Positions 7,856 through 16,896 of a stretch of 64,000 bases of DNA are shown here, piece by piece. This stretch comes from Nocardia brasiliensis. Lineage in GTDB: Bacteria > Actinomycetota > Actinomycetes > Mycobacteriales > Mycobacteriaceae. The notes below the pieces were generated by a model. It searched no databases, was not told where the DNA came from, and saw only the letters and a list, made by a program, of their open reading frames with translations. The stretch spans positions 3,658,001 to 3,722,000 of the forward strand of contig NZ_CP046171.1 in the NCBI RefSeq assembly GCF_011801125.1, read 5' to 3'. Positions within the stretch are counted from its first letter, which is position 1, and the number at the start of each line of letters is the position of its first letter. The position numbers and the translations under genes are program-made.

Positions 7856-9271
7856 ATGGGGTTCGTGGCCGAGCTGCGGGCGTCGTCCCGTTTGGGGGTG
7901 CTGGTCGGCGTGGCCGCCGCCAGTGTCGGGGTGATCTACGGCTACGACCTGTCCAATATCGCGGGCGCGTTGCTGTTCATCACCGACGAGTTCGGTCTGA
8001 CCACGCGACAGCAGGAACTGCTCACCACCGCGGTGGTGATCGGCGAGATCGCGGGCGCGATCGGCGGCGGCGTGCTGGCGAATCGGATCGGTCGCAAGCG
8101 GTCGATGGTGCTCGTCGCCGCGACCTACGGCGCGTTCGCGCTGCTGGCCGCGTGCTCGACGGCGCTGCCGATGCTGATGGCCGCGCGCCTCGCGCTCGGC
8201 ATCACGATCGGTATCTCGGTGGTCGTGGTGCCGGTGTTCGTCGCGGAGTCCGCGCCGACCCGGGTGCGCGGGGCGCTGCTGGTGGCCTACCAGGTAGCCA
8301 CGGTGCTCGGCATCATCATCGGGTACCTCGCCGCGTACCTGCTGGCGGGCACGCAGAGCTGGCGCTGGATGCTCGGCCTTGCCGCGATACCCGCCGTGCT
8401 CACCACCGTGCTGCTGCTGCGGCTGCCCGACACCGCGCGCTGGTATGTGATGAAGGGCCGGATGGACCAGGCTCGGCAGGTGCTGCGGCGGGTCGAGCCC
8501 GACCTCGACGCCGATGCCCAGCTCGCCGAGATCGAACACGGGCTGCGCGAGGAATCCGGTGGCGCGCTGCGGGAGATGCTGCGCAAGCCGTACCTGCGGG
8601 CCACGGTGTTCGTGGTCGGGCTCGGCTTCTTCATCCAGATCACCGGCATCAACGCGATCGTCTACTACAGCCCCCGGCTGTTGGAGGCGATGGGTTTCCG
8701 CGGACATTTCGCGCTGCTCGTGCTGCCCGCGCTGGTGCAGGTGGCCGCGCTGGCCGCGGTGCTGGTCGCGCTGGTTCTGGTCGATCGGCTCGGCCGCAGG
8801 CCGATTCTGTTGTCCGGCATCGGCATGATGATCGCGGCGAACGCCTTGCTCATCGCGGTGTTCCTGGCCGGCTCCGATTTCGGCGGTGTGCTGACGGTGC
8901 TCGGGTTCGTCGGCGTGCTGTTGTTCACCGTCGGGTTCACCTTCGGCTTCGGCGCGCTGGTCTGGGTGTACGCGGGGGAGAGCTTCCCGGCGCGGCTGCG
9001 TTCCACCGGCTCCAGTGCCATGCTCACCTCTGACCTGGTCGCGAACGCGATCGTGGCGGGCGCCTTCCTGACCATGCTCGAATCACTCGGCGGCGCGGGC
9101 ACTTTCGCGGTGTTCGGGGCGCTGGCGATCGTCGGCTTCGGCTTCGTGTACCGGCTGGCGCCGGAGACCAAGGGCCGCCAGCTCGAGGAGATCCAGTACT
9201 ACTGGGCCAACGGCGGACGCTGGCCCGCGGGCGAGCACGCCGCGCCGCGCGATCAGGATGTGCGCGCATGA
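7856..9271 (+). CDS. MFS sugar porter
   Basis: A 471-residue twelve-helix transporter of the sugar porter family. Visible signatures are the GYDLSNIAGAL stretch in helix 1, the RIGRKR motif between helices 2 and 3, PDTARWYV in the central loop, and PETKGRQLEEIQ at the C-terminus. It starts at the ATG at 7856, 34 bases after the second operator, and overlaps the kinase gene by four bases. With a sugar kinase and a sugar-phosphate isomerase downstream, the likely cargo is a hexosamine such as N-acetylglucosamine or glucosamine, or a related sugar. Confidence 0.92.
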   Translation: MGFVAELRASSRLGVLVGVAAASVGVIYGYDLSNIAGALLFITDEFGLTTRQQELLTTAVVIGEIAGAIGGGVLANRIGRKRSMVLVAATYGAFALLAACSTALPMLMAARLALGITIGISVVVVPVFVAESAPTRVRGALLVAYQVATVLGIIIGYLAAYLLAGTQSWRWMLGLAAIPAVLTTVLLLRLPDTARWYVMKGRMDQARQVLRRVEPDLDADAQLAEIEHGLREESGGALREMLRKPYLRATVFVVGLGFFIQITGINAIVYYSPRLLEAMGFRGHFALLVLPALVQVAALAAVLVALVLVDRLGRRPILLSGIGMMIAANALLIAVFLAGSDFGGVLTVLGFVGVLLFTVGFTFGFGALVWVYAGESFPARLRSTGSSAMLTSDLVANAIVAGAFLTMLESLGGAGTFAVFGALAIVGFGFVYRLAPETKGRQLEEIQYYWANGGRWPAGEHAAPRDQDVRA

Positions 9272-10170
9272 CCGCGGTGCTCGGCTTGGACATCGGCGGC
9301 TCGAAGACGATGGCGGTGCGGGCCGAGGACGGCGTCGTCGTCGCGCAGGCGCGGGCGGGCAGCGCCAACGTCGCCTCGGTCGGCGCGGACGCGGCGGGCG
9401 CGCAACTCGATCTGATCCTCGAGCGGGTCGGTGGCGACGGCGTGCGCGCGGTGTGCGCGGGCGCGGCGGGCGCCGACACCCCCGAGGGACGCGCGCGGGT
9501 GCAGGATCTGCTCGCACAGCGGTTGCCCGATGCGATGATTCGAGTGGTGCACGACAGCGAGCTGGTCCTGGCGGCCGCCGGTCTCGACGAGGGCATCGCG
9601 CTTATCTCGGGCACCGGCTCGGTGGCATGGGGCAGGCACGCGGGCCGGTCCGCACGCGCGGGCGGCTGGGGCTATCTGCTCGGCGATCAGGGCAGCGGCT
9701 ATTGGGTGGCGCGCGAGGCGGTCTGCCGTGCGCTGGCCGCGGTGGACCGGGGTGCGCCCGCCGACGCGCTCGGTCTGGCGCTGGCCGCCGAATGCGGGCT
9801 GCGTTCGACCGAACAACTGCTCGACCACTTCTACGACCACACCGACCGCAGATACTGGGCGCGCCGCGCCCGCGTGGTCATCGAGGCGGCGCAGCGCGGC
9901 GACCGGGCGGGCCGGGAGATCCTCGCGACGGCCGTCGCGGATCTGGCCGAACTGGTCGGCACCGTCGCCGACCGGCTGCGCTATGCCGGCCCGGTGATCG
10001 TGGCGGGTGGGCTCGCGGTACATCAGCCCTTGCTGCAAGACGAATTGCGGCGCACGCTCGCCGGGCGCGGACTCGACGACATGCGTGTGCTCGAACTCGA
10101 CCCGGTGCACGGCGCGGTGCGACTCGCGGGACAGTTGCCGGGCCGCGGCGCGGCGGCCCTGCCCGGATAA
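9268..10170 (+). CDS. BadF/BcrA-type sugar kinase, probably N-acetylglucosamine kinase
   Basis: A 300-residue actin-fold ATPase. The phosphate-1 loop is LGLDIGGSKTMAV at the N-terminus, a second motif is LISGTGSVAWGR with GGWGYLLGDQGSGYW, and the adenosine motif is VIVAGGLAVHQPLL. This is the BadF/BadG/BcrA/BcrD class that includes eukaryotic-type GlcNAc kinases, and GDQGSG is typical of that kinase group. It should phosphorylate the sugar imported by the preceding porter. Its ATG overlaps the porter stop (ATGA). Substrate identity is inferred from the operon. Confidence 0.87.
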   Translation: MTAVLGLDIGGSKTMAVRAEDGVVVAQARAGSANVASVGADAAGAQLDLILERVGGDGVRAVCAGAAGADTPEGRARVQDLLAQRLPDAMIRVVHDSELVLAAAGLDEGIALISGTGSVAWGRHAGRSARAGGWGYLLGDQGSGYWVAREAVCRALAAVDRGAPADALGLALAAECGLRSTEQLLDHFYDHTDRRYWARRARVVIEAAQRGDRAGREILATAVADLAELVGTVADRLRYAGPVIVAGGLAVHQPLLQDELRRTLAGRGLDDMRVLELDPVHGAVRLAGQLPGRGAAALPG

Positions 10171-10191
10171 GCCTTCAACTCGAGGAGTGAC

Positions 10192-11241
10192 ATGACCGAC
10201 CAGGACAATCCCGGCGCTTTGATGGCGAGCGAGATTGCCGAACAGCCCGCGGCGTGGCAGCGGCTGCTCACCGAGGGCACCGACGCCATCCGGCGCGCGG
10301 CTGCCCGAATCGCGGAGTACCAGCCACGATTCGTGCTCTTCGTCGCGCGCGGCACAAGCGATCACGCCGCGCTGTACGGCAAGTACCTGGTGGAGATCCA
10401 CCACGCGCTGCCCGCCGGTCTGGTCTCGCCGTCCACCATGACGATCTACGACAGCGCCCCCGACCTGCGTGATGTGCTGTTCGTCGCGGTGAGTCAGTCC
10501 GGCGGCTCGCCCGACCTGGTGCAGTCGGTGGAGGTGGCGCGGCGGCAGGGCGCTCTGACCGTCGCGCTCACCAACAACCCGGAGTCGGCGCTGGCGGCGG
10601 CCGCCGAGATCCACGTCGACGTGCTGGCCGGGCCGGAACGCGCGGTCGCGGCGACCAAGTCCTACACCGCCGAGCTGCTCGCGCTGTACCTCATGCTCGA
10701 CTACGCCAGGGGCGGCGACGGTGCGGGCGCCGCGGAGCTGCCGAGCCTCGGCAGCCGGGTGTTGGACTCGGGCGCGGCCCTGGCCGGTGTCGCCCAGCGC
10801 TATCGGTTCGCGCAGCGGCTCATCACGTCCGCGCGCGGCTACTCCTATCCGACCGCCCGCGAGGCGGCGTTGAAACTCATGGAGACGTCGTATCTTTCGG
10901 CGCAGGCCTTCTCCGGCGCGGACCTGCTGCACGGCCCGCTGGCCACCGTCGACCCGTCGGTGCCGGTGCTGGCGATCGTGCCGGACGGCGCGGGTGGCCG
11001 GGCGATGCTGCCGGTGCTCGCGCGGCTGGCCGAGCTGCGTGCCGACGTATTCGGCGTCGGCACGGCCGCGGCGATCGCGGGACTGTCCGGCGGTGTGACT
11101 CTGCCGACCGGCATCCCCGAGCCACTGTCCCCGCTCGTGGAAATCCTTCCGCTGCAACAACTCGCACTGCATCTCGCCATCGCCCGCGGCGGCGATCCGG
11201 ATCGCCCGCGCGGGCTGAAGAAGGTGACAGAGACGCTCTGA
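10192..11241 (+). CDS. Double-SIS sugar isomerase/deaminase (NagB-II or AgaS-like)
   Basis: A 349-residue protein with two SIS domains. The first begins near FVLFVARGTSDHAALYGKYL with the SQSGGSPDLVQ phosphosugar loop; the second has GYSYPTAREAALKLMETSY and FSGADLLHGP, as in the isomerase half of glucosamine-6-phosphate synthase. The glutaminase half is absent. Stand-alone proteins of this kind (NagB-II, AgaS) convert glucosamine-6-phosphate or galactosamine-6-phosphate to the ketohexose phosphate and ammonia, which fits a catabolic operon with a porter and kinase. A GAGGAG site lies just before the ATG. Confidence 0.9.
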   Translation: MTDQDNPGALMASEIAEQPAAWQRLLTEGTDAIRRAAARIAEYQPRFVLFVARGTSDHAALYGKYLVEIHHALPAGLVSPSTMTIYDSAPDLRDVLFVAVSQSGGSPDLVQSVEVARRQGALTVALTNNPESALAAAAEIHVDVLAGPERAVAATKSYTAELLALYLMLDYARGGDGAGAAELPSLGSRVLDSGAALAGVAQRYRFAQRLITSARGYSYPTAREAALKLMETSYLSAQAFSGADLLHGPLATVDPSVPVLAIVPDGAGGRAMLPVLARLAELRADVFGVGTAAAIAGLSGGVTLPTGIPEPLSPLVEILPLQQLALHLAIARGGDPDRPRGLKKVTETL

Positions 11242-11244
11242 CCC

Positions 11245-11267
11245 GCTCACCCGCGCCGCGGGTGAGC
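11245..11267. terminator. Terminator hairpin between convergent genes
   Basis: GCTCACCCGC (11245-11254) pairs perfectly with GCGGGTGAGC (11258-11267) around a 3-nt loop, directly after the amino-sugar operon and before the convergent secreted-protein gene. It can serve both strands. Confidence 0.8.
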
Positions 11268-11281
11268 GATCAGCTCGGCTG

Positions 11282-11728
11282 TCAGACGGCGTGCTGGTCC
11301 ATGACGGCTCGCACGTGGGCGGCGATGGTCTGTTCGATCTTGGTAAGACAGTCGTAGCCCTGCTGGGTGCCGGAGATCCAGGCCGCCGTCATGCCGCCGA
11401 GGATGTCTCGCGGCGCCGGGGGTTCGGGTTCGGCCGGGGGCGGCGCCGCGGGCGGCGTCCACGGTGCGGGGGATGCGGTCGGTGCGATATCGACGGGTGG
11501 GGGATCGTAGGTCGGCAGCTCGGGAACGATGTCGGGTCCACGGGCCGGAGGTGGAAGGAACTGGCGGGTGGCCAGGCCGGAGGCGGTGTGGTCCTCGTTC
11601 GAGGCGGGACGACCGGACAGCGGTCCGTCGCGGTGCGTGCAGACCAGCGCGGTGAGCACCGCGGCGGTCGAGACCACGGCGAACTGCATCGTGACTTCGG
11701 ACTTTCGTGGTGCGCTGTGTTTACCCAT
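11282..11728 (-). CDS. Proline-rich secreted or anchored protein of unknown function
   Basis: A 148-residue protein. A basic N-terminus (GKHSAPRKSE) precedes one hydrophobic stretch (MQFAVVSTAAVLTALVC), which fits an uncleaved signal anchor or a signal peptide. A proline-rich middle region of about 60 residues follows (PPPARGPDIVPELPTYDPPPV, then PAAPPPAEPEPPAP). The C-terminal 40 residues are a conserved-looking helical part with one cysteine (GYDCLTKIEQTIAAHVRAVM). The family is not recognised. It probably extends into the cell wall. It is monocistronic and convergent with the amino-sugar operon. Confidence 0.65.
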   Translation of the reverse strand: MGKHSAPRKSEVTMQFAVVSTAAVLTALVCTHRDGPLSGRPASNEDHTASGLATRQFLPPPARGPDIVPELPTYDPPPVDIAPTASPAPWTPPAAPPPAEPEPPAPRDILGGMTAAWISGTQQGYDCLTKIEQTIAAHVRAVMDQHAV

Positions 11729-12077
11729 CGACTGCTTTCCCTCGAATACCGTCGGGTCTGAGAGTTTATGGCGCGCAATCGATTCGGGCCAACGATGTTA
11801 GCGGTTCTGTAAACGAGTTAAGCGCGACCGGCACCGCCCGCGCGGGGTGGTTCCGTCCTTCGATGGCCGGCGACCTGCGGCTTCGATGCCGAGACCCCGA
11901 CCGGATCGCATTCCCGCCGCATATCTCGGCATTCTGCACAGAAATTCCGATGCGGGATTGGATTCGATGCGGCGGGGTAGAACGAAGGGGTCTTGACGCC
12001 GGACTCGATGATTCTCCACAACTGCTGTTTGTCTCGATGTACGCAACATCCGTGGCAATTCGCGAAGGAGGAAACCC
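11729..12077. other. Divergent intergenic region
   Basis: 349 bases between the divergent proline-rich and glycine-rich protein genes. No convincing gene. A strong AAGGAGGA ribosome site at 12064-12071 belongs to the downstream gene. Confidence 0.5.
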
Positions 12078-12338
12078 ATGGAATGGCTTCTCGGATTATT
12101 GGGCGGGGTGGTCGGTGGCGGGGTCGGCGGTGCGAAGAACCCGCTCGGACCCCTGGTGAACGGTGCGGCGGGTGCGGTCGGTGGTGGCATCACCGGCGGG
12201 ATCATCCAGGCCGCGACGGGTAGCGGGCTCGACTTCGGACAGATTCTCGCCCAGGTCGCCGGTGGCGGCGTGGTGGGTGCCGTGCTGTCGGCGATCGTCG
12301 GATTCGCCACCAGACCGAAGGTCGGCGACGTGCGCTGA
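12078..12338 (+). CDS. Small glycine-rich membrane protein
   Basis: An 86-residue protein, about one quarter glycine, with alternating glycine-zipper-like hydrophobic segments (LLGLLGGVVGGGVGG; AAGAVGGGITGGII; GGGVVGAVLSAIVGFA). Similar glycine-zipper proteins pack tightly in membranes. The AAGGAGGA site seven bases before the ATG is the best ribosome site in this part of the window, so it is likely translated efficiently. It sits 59 bases before the LGFP-repeat protein gene, probably in one transcript. No function can be assigned. Confidence 0.7.
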   Translation: MEWLLGLLGGVVGGGVGGAKNPLGPLVNGAAGAVGGGITGGIIQAATGSGLDFGQILAQVAGGGVVGAVLSAIVGFATRPKVGDVR

Positions 12339-12397
12339 CCGCGACTTCGAGCTGCCTGCAAGTGCCAGCCCTATCGCCCCTTGTAAGGAGTCTTTCG

Positions 12398-13369
12398 ATG
12401 AAGAGCTTGAAGAAATCTCTGTCCGCCGTCGCCTTCGCCGGTGGGTTGATCGCGACGTTCGGTGCCGGTGTGCTGCTGAGCCCGGGTGCGGGCGCGCAAC
12501 CGGCCGACGCGGACGCGGCGATCACCGCGCACTACGAGGAGAAAGGCGGCGCGTCCACGCCGCTCGGTGAAAAGGTCGGCGCCGTCTACGCTTTCGGACC
12601 GGACGGGGCCGCGCAGGACTACCGCGGCGGCAAGATCGTCTACTCGCCCGAGACCGGCGCGAAGGTGATGTACGGCGCGATCCTGGACAAATACCTCGCC
12701 CTCGGCGGCGCGAGCACCGATATCGGCTACCCGGTGAACGACGAGTCCGACGCACCGGTCGCGGGCACGGCGCGCTACAGCGAGTTCTCCGCCGCGGACG
12801 GCGCGACCATCCAGTGGAGCCCGCAGAACGGCGCGTGGCTGGTGCGCGGGCCGATCCGCACCGCGTGGTCGCACCTGAAGGCGACCGACGGTCCGCTGGG
12901 CAATCCGACCTCCGACACCACCGTGGCCGATGGCGTCTACAGTCAGACCTTCAGCGGCCAGCACGGTAACCCGGTGCAGGTGCGCTGGAGCGAGGCCGAC
13001 GGCTTCGCGACCGTCCCGCCGGAGATCGCGGGTGAACTGCGCGGGCTGGATGTGTCGGCGCCCGGTGCGGCCCCCGGTTCCGTGGTGACCGGCGGTGATC
13101 CGGAGCCCGCCACGCAGGCCGCGCCCGACGGCGATTCGGGGTCGAGTTCGAACGCGAAGTGGTGGGCGCTGCCGATCGGTCTGGTGATCGCGGCCGTCGC
13201 CGGTCTGCTCGCGGCCATGGTCGGGCGTGGCCGCGGTGAACACGGCGCGTCCGGCCGGGGCACGCCGGTGCCGGCGGGCAGCGCCGGCACGGCTCAGCCG
13301 CGCGGCGGATCGCACGTCGCCACCCCGCAGCAGGTGCACACCGACACGGGCACGACACGTAATCTCTGA
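12398..13369 (+). CDS. LGFP-repeat cell-wall protein with C-terminal membrane anchor
   Basis: A 323-residue exported protein. A signal peptide spans about the first 33 residues (SLKKSLSAVAFAGG ... GAGAQ). Three to four LGFP-type repeats follow (GGASTPLGEK, GGASTDIGYPVND, DGPLGNPTSD), the units thought to bind arabinogalactan/mycolate layers in corynebacteria and relatives. After a low-complexity linker, a transmembrane helix (WWALPIGLVIAAVAGLLAAMVG) is followed by a Gly/Pro/Thr-rich tail. The ATG at 12398 follows AAGGAG; the upstream in-frame ATG at 12362 would precede the signal peptide with unlike residues. It is likely a structural envelope protein. Confidence 0.87.
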   Translation: MKSLKKSLSAVAFAGGLIATFGAGVLLSPGAGAQPADADAAITAHYEEKGGASTPLGEKVGAVYAFGPDGAAQDYRGGKIVYSPETGAKVMYGAILDKYLALGGASTDIGYPVNDESDAPVAGTARYSEFSAADGATIQWSPQNGAWLVRGPIRTAWSHLKATDGPLGNPTSDTTVADGVYSQTFSGQHGNPVQVRWSEADGFATVPPEIAGELRGLDVSAPGAAPGSVVTGGDPEPATQAAPDGDSGSSSNAKWWALPIGLVIAAVAGLLAAMVGRGRGEHGASGRGTPVPAGSAGTAQPRGGSHVATPQQVHTDTGTTRNL

Positions 13370-13384
13370 GCACACCAGGAGGTG

Positions 13385-13417
13385 CGGGCTCCCGGGGGCG
13401 AAATCCCCGGGAGCCCG
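13385..13417. terminator. Strong terminator between convergent genes
   Basis: CGGGCTCCCGGGG (13385-13397) and CCCCGGGAGCCCG (13405-13417) pair perfectly over 13 bp around a 7-nt loop containing GAAAT. It sits between the LGFP-repeat gene and the convergent flavoprotein gene and can act on both. Confidence 0.88.
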
Positions 13418-13427
13418 AACAAATTCG

Positions 13428-14936
13428 CTACACGGGTGTGTGCACGTCGGCGTGACCCGCGGTGGAGAGCACGAATGCCTCCGGCTTGGGCTTGCGCGTC
13501 GCGAACCAATAGCTCGTGCCGGTGCCCGCCCAGGACTGCCGATTGTGGCCGGTGTGGTCGAGGAACCAGCTGTGGCAACCACCGGAGACCCACACGGACC
13601 GATCGAGCTTGCCGTGCAGCCAGGTGTTGAACTCGCGTTGCTTGTCCGCGCTCACCTCGATCCGGGTGGCGTTCCGATTCGCCATCAGGCGCAGGCATTG
13701 TGCGATGTAGCGCACCTGCGCCTCGATCAGGAACACGATCGACTGGGCGCCACCGCCGGAGTTCGGGCCCATGATCATGAAGAAGTTCGGGAATCCCGCC
13801 ACGGTCATCCCGAGGTAGGCTTGCATGCCGTCGCGCCACGCGTCCTGGATGGTGAGCCCGTCGCGCCCGACGATGTGTTCGGTCGCGCACCGGTTGTCGG
13901 TGGCGAATCCGGTGCCGAGCACGATCACATCCGCTTCGTGCAGCACCCCGTCGTCGGTGCGGATCCCCGTCTCGGTGAACTCCTCGATGCCCGCGGTCAC
14001 CAGGCTGACGTCGGGGCGCTGCAGGGCCGGGAAGAAGTCGCTGGAGAACAGGATTCGCTTGCAGCCGAAGGTGTGCGTCGGCGTGAGCTCGGCGCGCAGC
14101 TCCGGGTCGGGCACCTGCTTACGCAGGTGATGCAGTGCGACGAACTTCAGCAGGAAGTTCCAGCGCGGGTGGAAGTAGCCGTAGACCGGCGCCTCGTGCA
14201 GCCAGAAGGCGAAGTTGCGGTAGATCTTCATCAGACCGGGGAAGGCCTTGAACATGCGCTGTTCGAGCCTGCTCACCGGGCGGTCCATCTTCGGCATCAC
14301 CCAGTGCGCGGAGCGCTGGAACACCGAGACATGCGCCGCGGTGCCCGCGAGCTGGGGCGCCACCTGCACCCCGCTGGAGCCGGTGCCGATCACCGCGACC
14401 CGCTTACCGGTCAGGTCCACCGAGTGGTCCCACTGCGCGGAATGGAAGACCGGGCCGGTGAACTTCTCCCGCCCCTTGAATGCCGGAATGTTCGGCACGT
14501 GCAGCGCGCCGTGCGCGGCGACGACGGCCCGCGGCCGATATTCCTCGCCGTCGGCGGTGCGGACCACCCAGCGGTCGTCGGTGGCATCGAACTCGTAGGA
14601 CACCGCCTCGGAGCGGAACCGGATGTACGGCTCGATCCCGTACTCCTTGACGACCCGCTTGATGTAGTCGAGTATTTCCGGCTGCGGCGCGTACATCCTG
14701 GTCCAACCGGTGTGCGGCGCAAAGGAATACGAGTACATCATCGACATGATGTCGCAGCCGCAGCCCGGATAGGTGTTCTCCCGCCAGACGCCGCCGACCT
14801 CGTCGGCCTTCTCCAGGATGACGATATCGCGCTCGCCCGCCGCCAGCAGTTCGATAGCCATCGCGACGCCGGCGAATCCGGTGCCGACGATGAGAACATT
14901 CGGGGATGCCGTGCTCAGCTGATCGTTGGATGCCAT
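13428..14936 (-). CDS. Flavin-binding monooxygenase of the Baeyer-Villiger type
   Basis: A 502-residue two-dinucleotide-domain flavoprotein. The FAD Rossmann motif is VGTGFAG (residues 16-22) and the NADPH motif is IGTGSSG (around residue 183). Between them lies the BVMO fingerprint FTGPVFHSAQWD, fitting FxGxxxHxxxW[P/D]. The size and the ENTYPGCGCD segment also match type I BVMOs and related mycobacterial EthA-like enzymes. It is expected to insert oxygen next to a ketone or oxidise a heteroatom using NADPH and O2. It starts with ATG behind GAAGGTGA. The neighbours give no substrate hint. Confidence 0.9.
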   Translation of the reverse strand: MASNDQLSTASPNVLIVGTGFAGVAMAIELLAAGERDIVILEKADEVGGVWRENTYPGCGCDIMSMMYSYSFAPHTGWTRMYAPQPEILDYIKRVVKEYGIEPYIRFRSEAVSYEFDATDDRWVVRTADGEEYRPRAVVAAHGALHVPNIPAFKGREKFTGPVFHSAQWDHSVDLTGKRVAVIGTGSSGVQVAPQLAGTAAHVSVFQRSAHWVMPKMDRPVSRLEQRMFKAFPGLMKIYRNFAFWLHEAPVYGYFHPRWNFLLKFVALHHLRKQVPDPELRAELTPTHTFGCKRILFSSDFFPALQRPDVSLVTAGIEEFTETGIRTDDGVLHEADVIVLGTGFATDNRCATEHIVGRDGLTIQDAWRDGMQAYLGMTVAGFPNFFMIMGPNSGGGAQSIVFLIEAQVRYIAQCLRLMANRNATRIEVSADKQREFNTWLHGKLDRSVWVSGGCHSWFLDHTGHNRQSWAGTGTSYWFATRKPKPEAFVLSTAGHADVHTPV

Positions 14937-15138
14937 GGTTCACCTTCACTTGACTGGTGCCGCGTCCGGGTACGGGAATTCGCGGACGACTGTGCCGACG
15001 GTGGGCCGACTCTCGGAATGCGCACTGCCGGAGAATGATTCGGCGGCGGGAATCGACCGATTACACCACAGCCCGCCGCCCGCCGCACGTCGAATCGCGT
15101 GCGGCGCACCGAGCCGCGTGCGGCGTGGCCGTCCCGAA

Positions 15139-16350
15139 TCATGGTGTGCCGACGGGTGTTCGGATCGTGGTGGTGAGGTCCGTCGCGTGCAGCAGGATTT
15201 TCGCGTGCTGCCACAGCCGGACCAGGGTCTGTTCGTCGGGCACGTCGGCCCCGCGCGTGGTCGGCTGCGCGGAGCCCTGGCCGCCGTCAGTGAGCCTGCG
15301 GGCCGCCAGCACCAGCTCGGCGACCATGCGGATGTGCTCCTGCTCGTCCTCGACGACGGTGTTCTCGATGAGTTCGTCGACCGGCGTCGGCAGGGGCAAC
15401 ACGTACCTGGCGACGATCTCGGCCGCGTCGTGGATCTCCATGCGCCTGCGGTGCAACCGTTCCTGCGGGGAGACATTCCAACTGTCGGCGCGCTTGAGCC
15501 GGAAGACGACCTGTGGCGCGGCGGCGGTGAGATCGCGCCAGATCGGATACACCCGGCGCGCGGCGCGCGATTCCCGGTCCAGGCGCAGCAACTGCACGAT
15601 CGCCTGTGCCGAGGACGGCACGTACACCATGACCAGGGCGGCGAAGACGAACAGTCCTGGCTCGCCCGAGGTGATGCCGTCAGCGACCAGATCGAAGACA
15701 TTGTGCGTGAACGCGTTCCCGACGCCGAGCGCGTCCGCTCCGGCGGCGAGCGCCATCAGGAAGACCGGCAGTGAGCTGGCGATGCCGAAGCAGACGAGGG
15801 CGGCGACGGTGAAGCGTTCCCACAGCGTGGTCGTCCGCCAGACCGTGCCACGCACCTTCAGCACGTAGTAGTAGCCGGAAACGATCACCGGCAGCGCCGA
15901 ATACAACCCGATGTAGACGCCGAAGCGCCAGCCGCCGTACTCGGCGATGGACGACAGGCCCTGGGCGCGGGCAGGCGCGCTGAGCACGAGGAAGAGCAGG
16001 CCGATCGCGCCGGAGAGCCCGAGCACGACCTTGAACTGGGTGCGGTAGCGGACCGGGCCGTTCTCGTGCAGCAGCGCCATCCCGAGCCCGAAGGCCCATG
16101 CGGTCACCGTCAGCCAGTGCCAGGCGTCGAAAACGGTAGGCAGGCCGCCGGGTACGACCTTGGACACCTGCCGGGCGACGACCGGTTCACGCAGCAGCGC
16201 TGCCGCGGCGTCGAAGCCGAGCAGGGTGTTGATCAAACGGCCGAACAGCGTCGTGTGCAGGGTCGACGCGAGTCGAATCAGAGTGATGGCAACGATGAAC
16301 ACCGTTGCCGAGATAGTGATCCAGGGCGACAGCTCGGTGTTCGGCCACAT
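15139..16350 (-). CDS. MAB_1171c-family multi-helix membrane protein
   Basis: A 403-residue protein. The first about 240 residues carry seven hydrophobic segments, including LSPWITISATVFIVAITLIRL at the N-terminus and GEPGLFVFAALVMVYVPSS at the end. A cytoplasmic region of about 160 residues follows, containing YPIWRDLTAAAPQVV, DSWNVSPQERLHRRRMEIHDA and a helical tail. This is the layout of the actinobacterial proteins annotated as MAB_1171c-family putative transporters, whose function is unproven. It starts three bases after the stop of the ImmA/IrrE-type gene, so the two are one unit. As I recall, such pairs recur with an HTH regulator in actinobacterial genomes. Confidence 0.8.
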   Translation of the reverse strand: MWPNTELSPWITISATVFIVAITLIRLASTLHTTLFGRLINTLLGFDAAAALLREPVVARQVSKVVPGGLPTVFDAWHWLTVTAWAFGLGMALLHENGPVRYRTQFKVVLGLSGAIGLLFLVLSAPARAQGLSSIAEYGGWRFGVYIGLYSALPVIVSGYYYVLKVRGTVWRTTTLWERFTVAALVCFGIASSLPVFLMALAAGADALGVGNAFTHNVFDLVADGITSGEPGLFVFAALVMVYVPSSAQAIVQLLRLDRESRAARRVYPIWRDLTAAAPQVVFRLKRADSWNVSPQERLHRRRMEIHDAAEIVARYVLPLPTPVDELIENTVVEDEQEHIRMVAELVLAARRLTDGGQGSAQPTTRGADVPDEQTLVRLWQHAKILLHATDLTTTIRTPVGTP

Positions 16351-16353
16351 GCG

Positions 16354-16896
16354 TCAGAGCTCTCTCAACATCGGGTCGCGGCGCGGTCCGACGGTGCGCG
16401 CGCGGAAGCTGATCAGGGTTGCCAATAGCTCGGCTTCGTACTCTTCGACCGAGGCGTAACTCGAGGCGCCGCGGGCGGCGCGCACCATCGACAGGTCGAT
16501 GGCGTCGTTCAGCGCGACCTCGTTGGTCAGCGTGCGCCATTCCACCGAGGACAGCGAGGTGTCCTGCCCGTGGCCGAGCAGCATGTGACTGACCTCGTGC
16601 AGGGCGACGTGCAGTTCCACCGCCGGGTCCGATGACTGCCTGAGGAAGATCACGTCGTAGTCCTTGCAGGCCAACCACAATCCGCACAGTCCGACCGGAG
16701 CCGTTGGTGGCAACAGCAGTCGTACGATGCGGCGCCCACGCGTGCGTTCGACGCACGCGATGAACTCCTCGATGGTCCAGTCCGTCGGCAATTCGAGACT
16801 GTCGACCAGCGCTTGCAGGCGAGCCCGCGTGGAGGTCTTGCCACGGGAGGGCTTCCACAGGAGAGCGGAGACCTTGCGCCGGAACAGTTTCAACAT
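16354..16896 (-). CDS. ImmA/IrrE-type zinc metalloprotease-like protein
   Basis: A 180-residue protein with the zinc-protease motif HEVSHMLLGH (HExxH plus downstream His) at about residues 99-108. A predicted substrate strand precedes it (YDVIFLRQSSDPAVELHVAL) and a helical C-terminus follows. ImmA/IrrE proteases cut partner repressors, typically XRE proteins, to switch on mobile-element or stress genes. Here an HTH regulator is encoded about 750 bases upstream on the same strand and a multi-helix membrane protein directly downstream. An RBS-like GAGGCAGG precedes the ATG. Proteolytic activity is inferred from the intact motif. Confidence 0.82.
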   Translation of the reverse strand: MLKLFRRKVSALLWKPSRGKTSTRARLQALVDSLELPTDWTIEEFIACVERTRGRRIVRLLLPPTAPVGLCGLWLACKDYDVIFLRQSSDPAVELHVALHEVSHMLLGHGQDTSLSSVEWRTLTNEVALNDAIDLSMVRAARGASSYASVEEYEAELLATLISFRARTVGPRRDPMLREL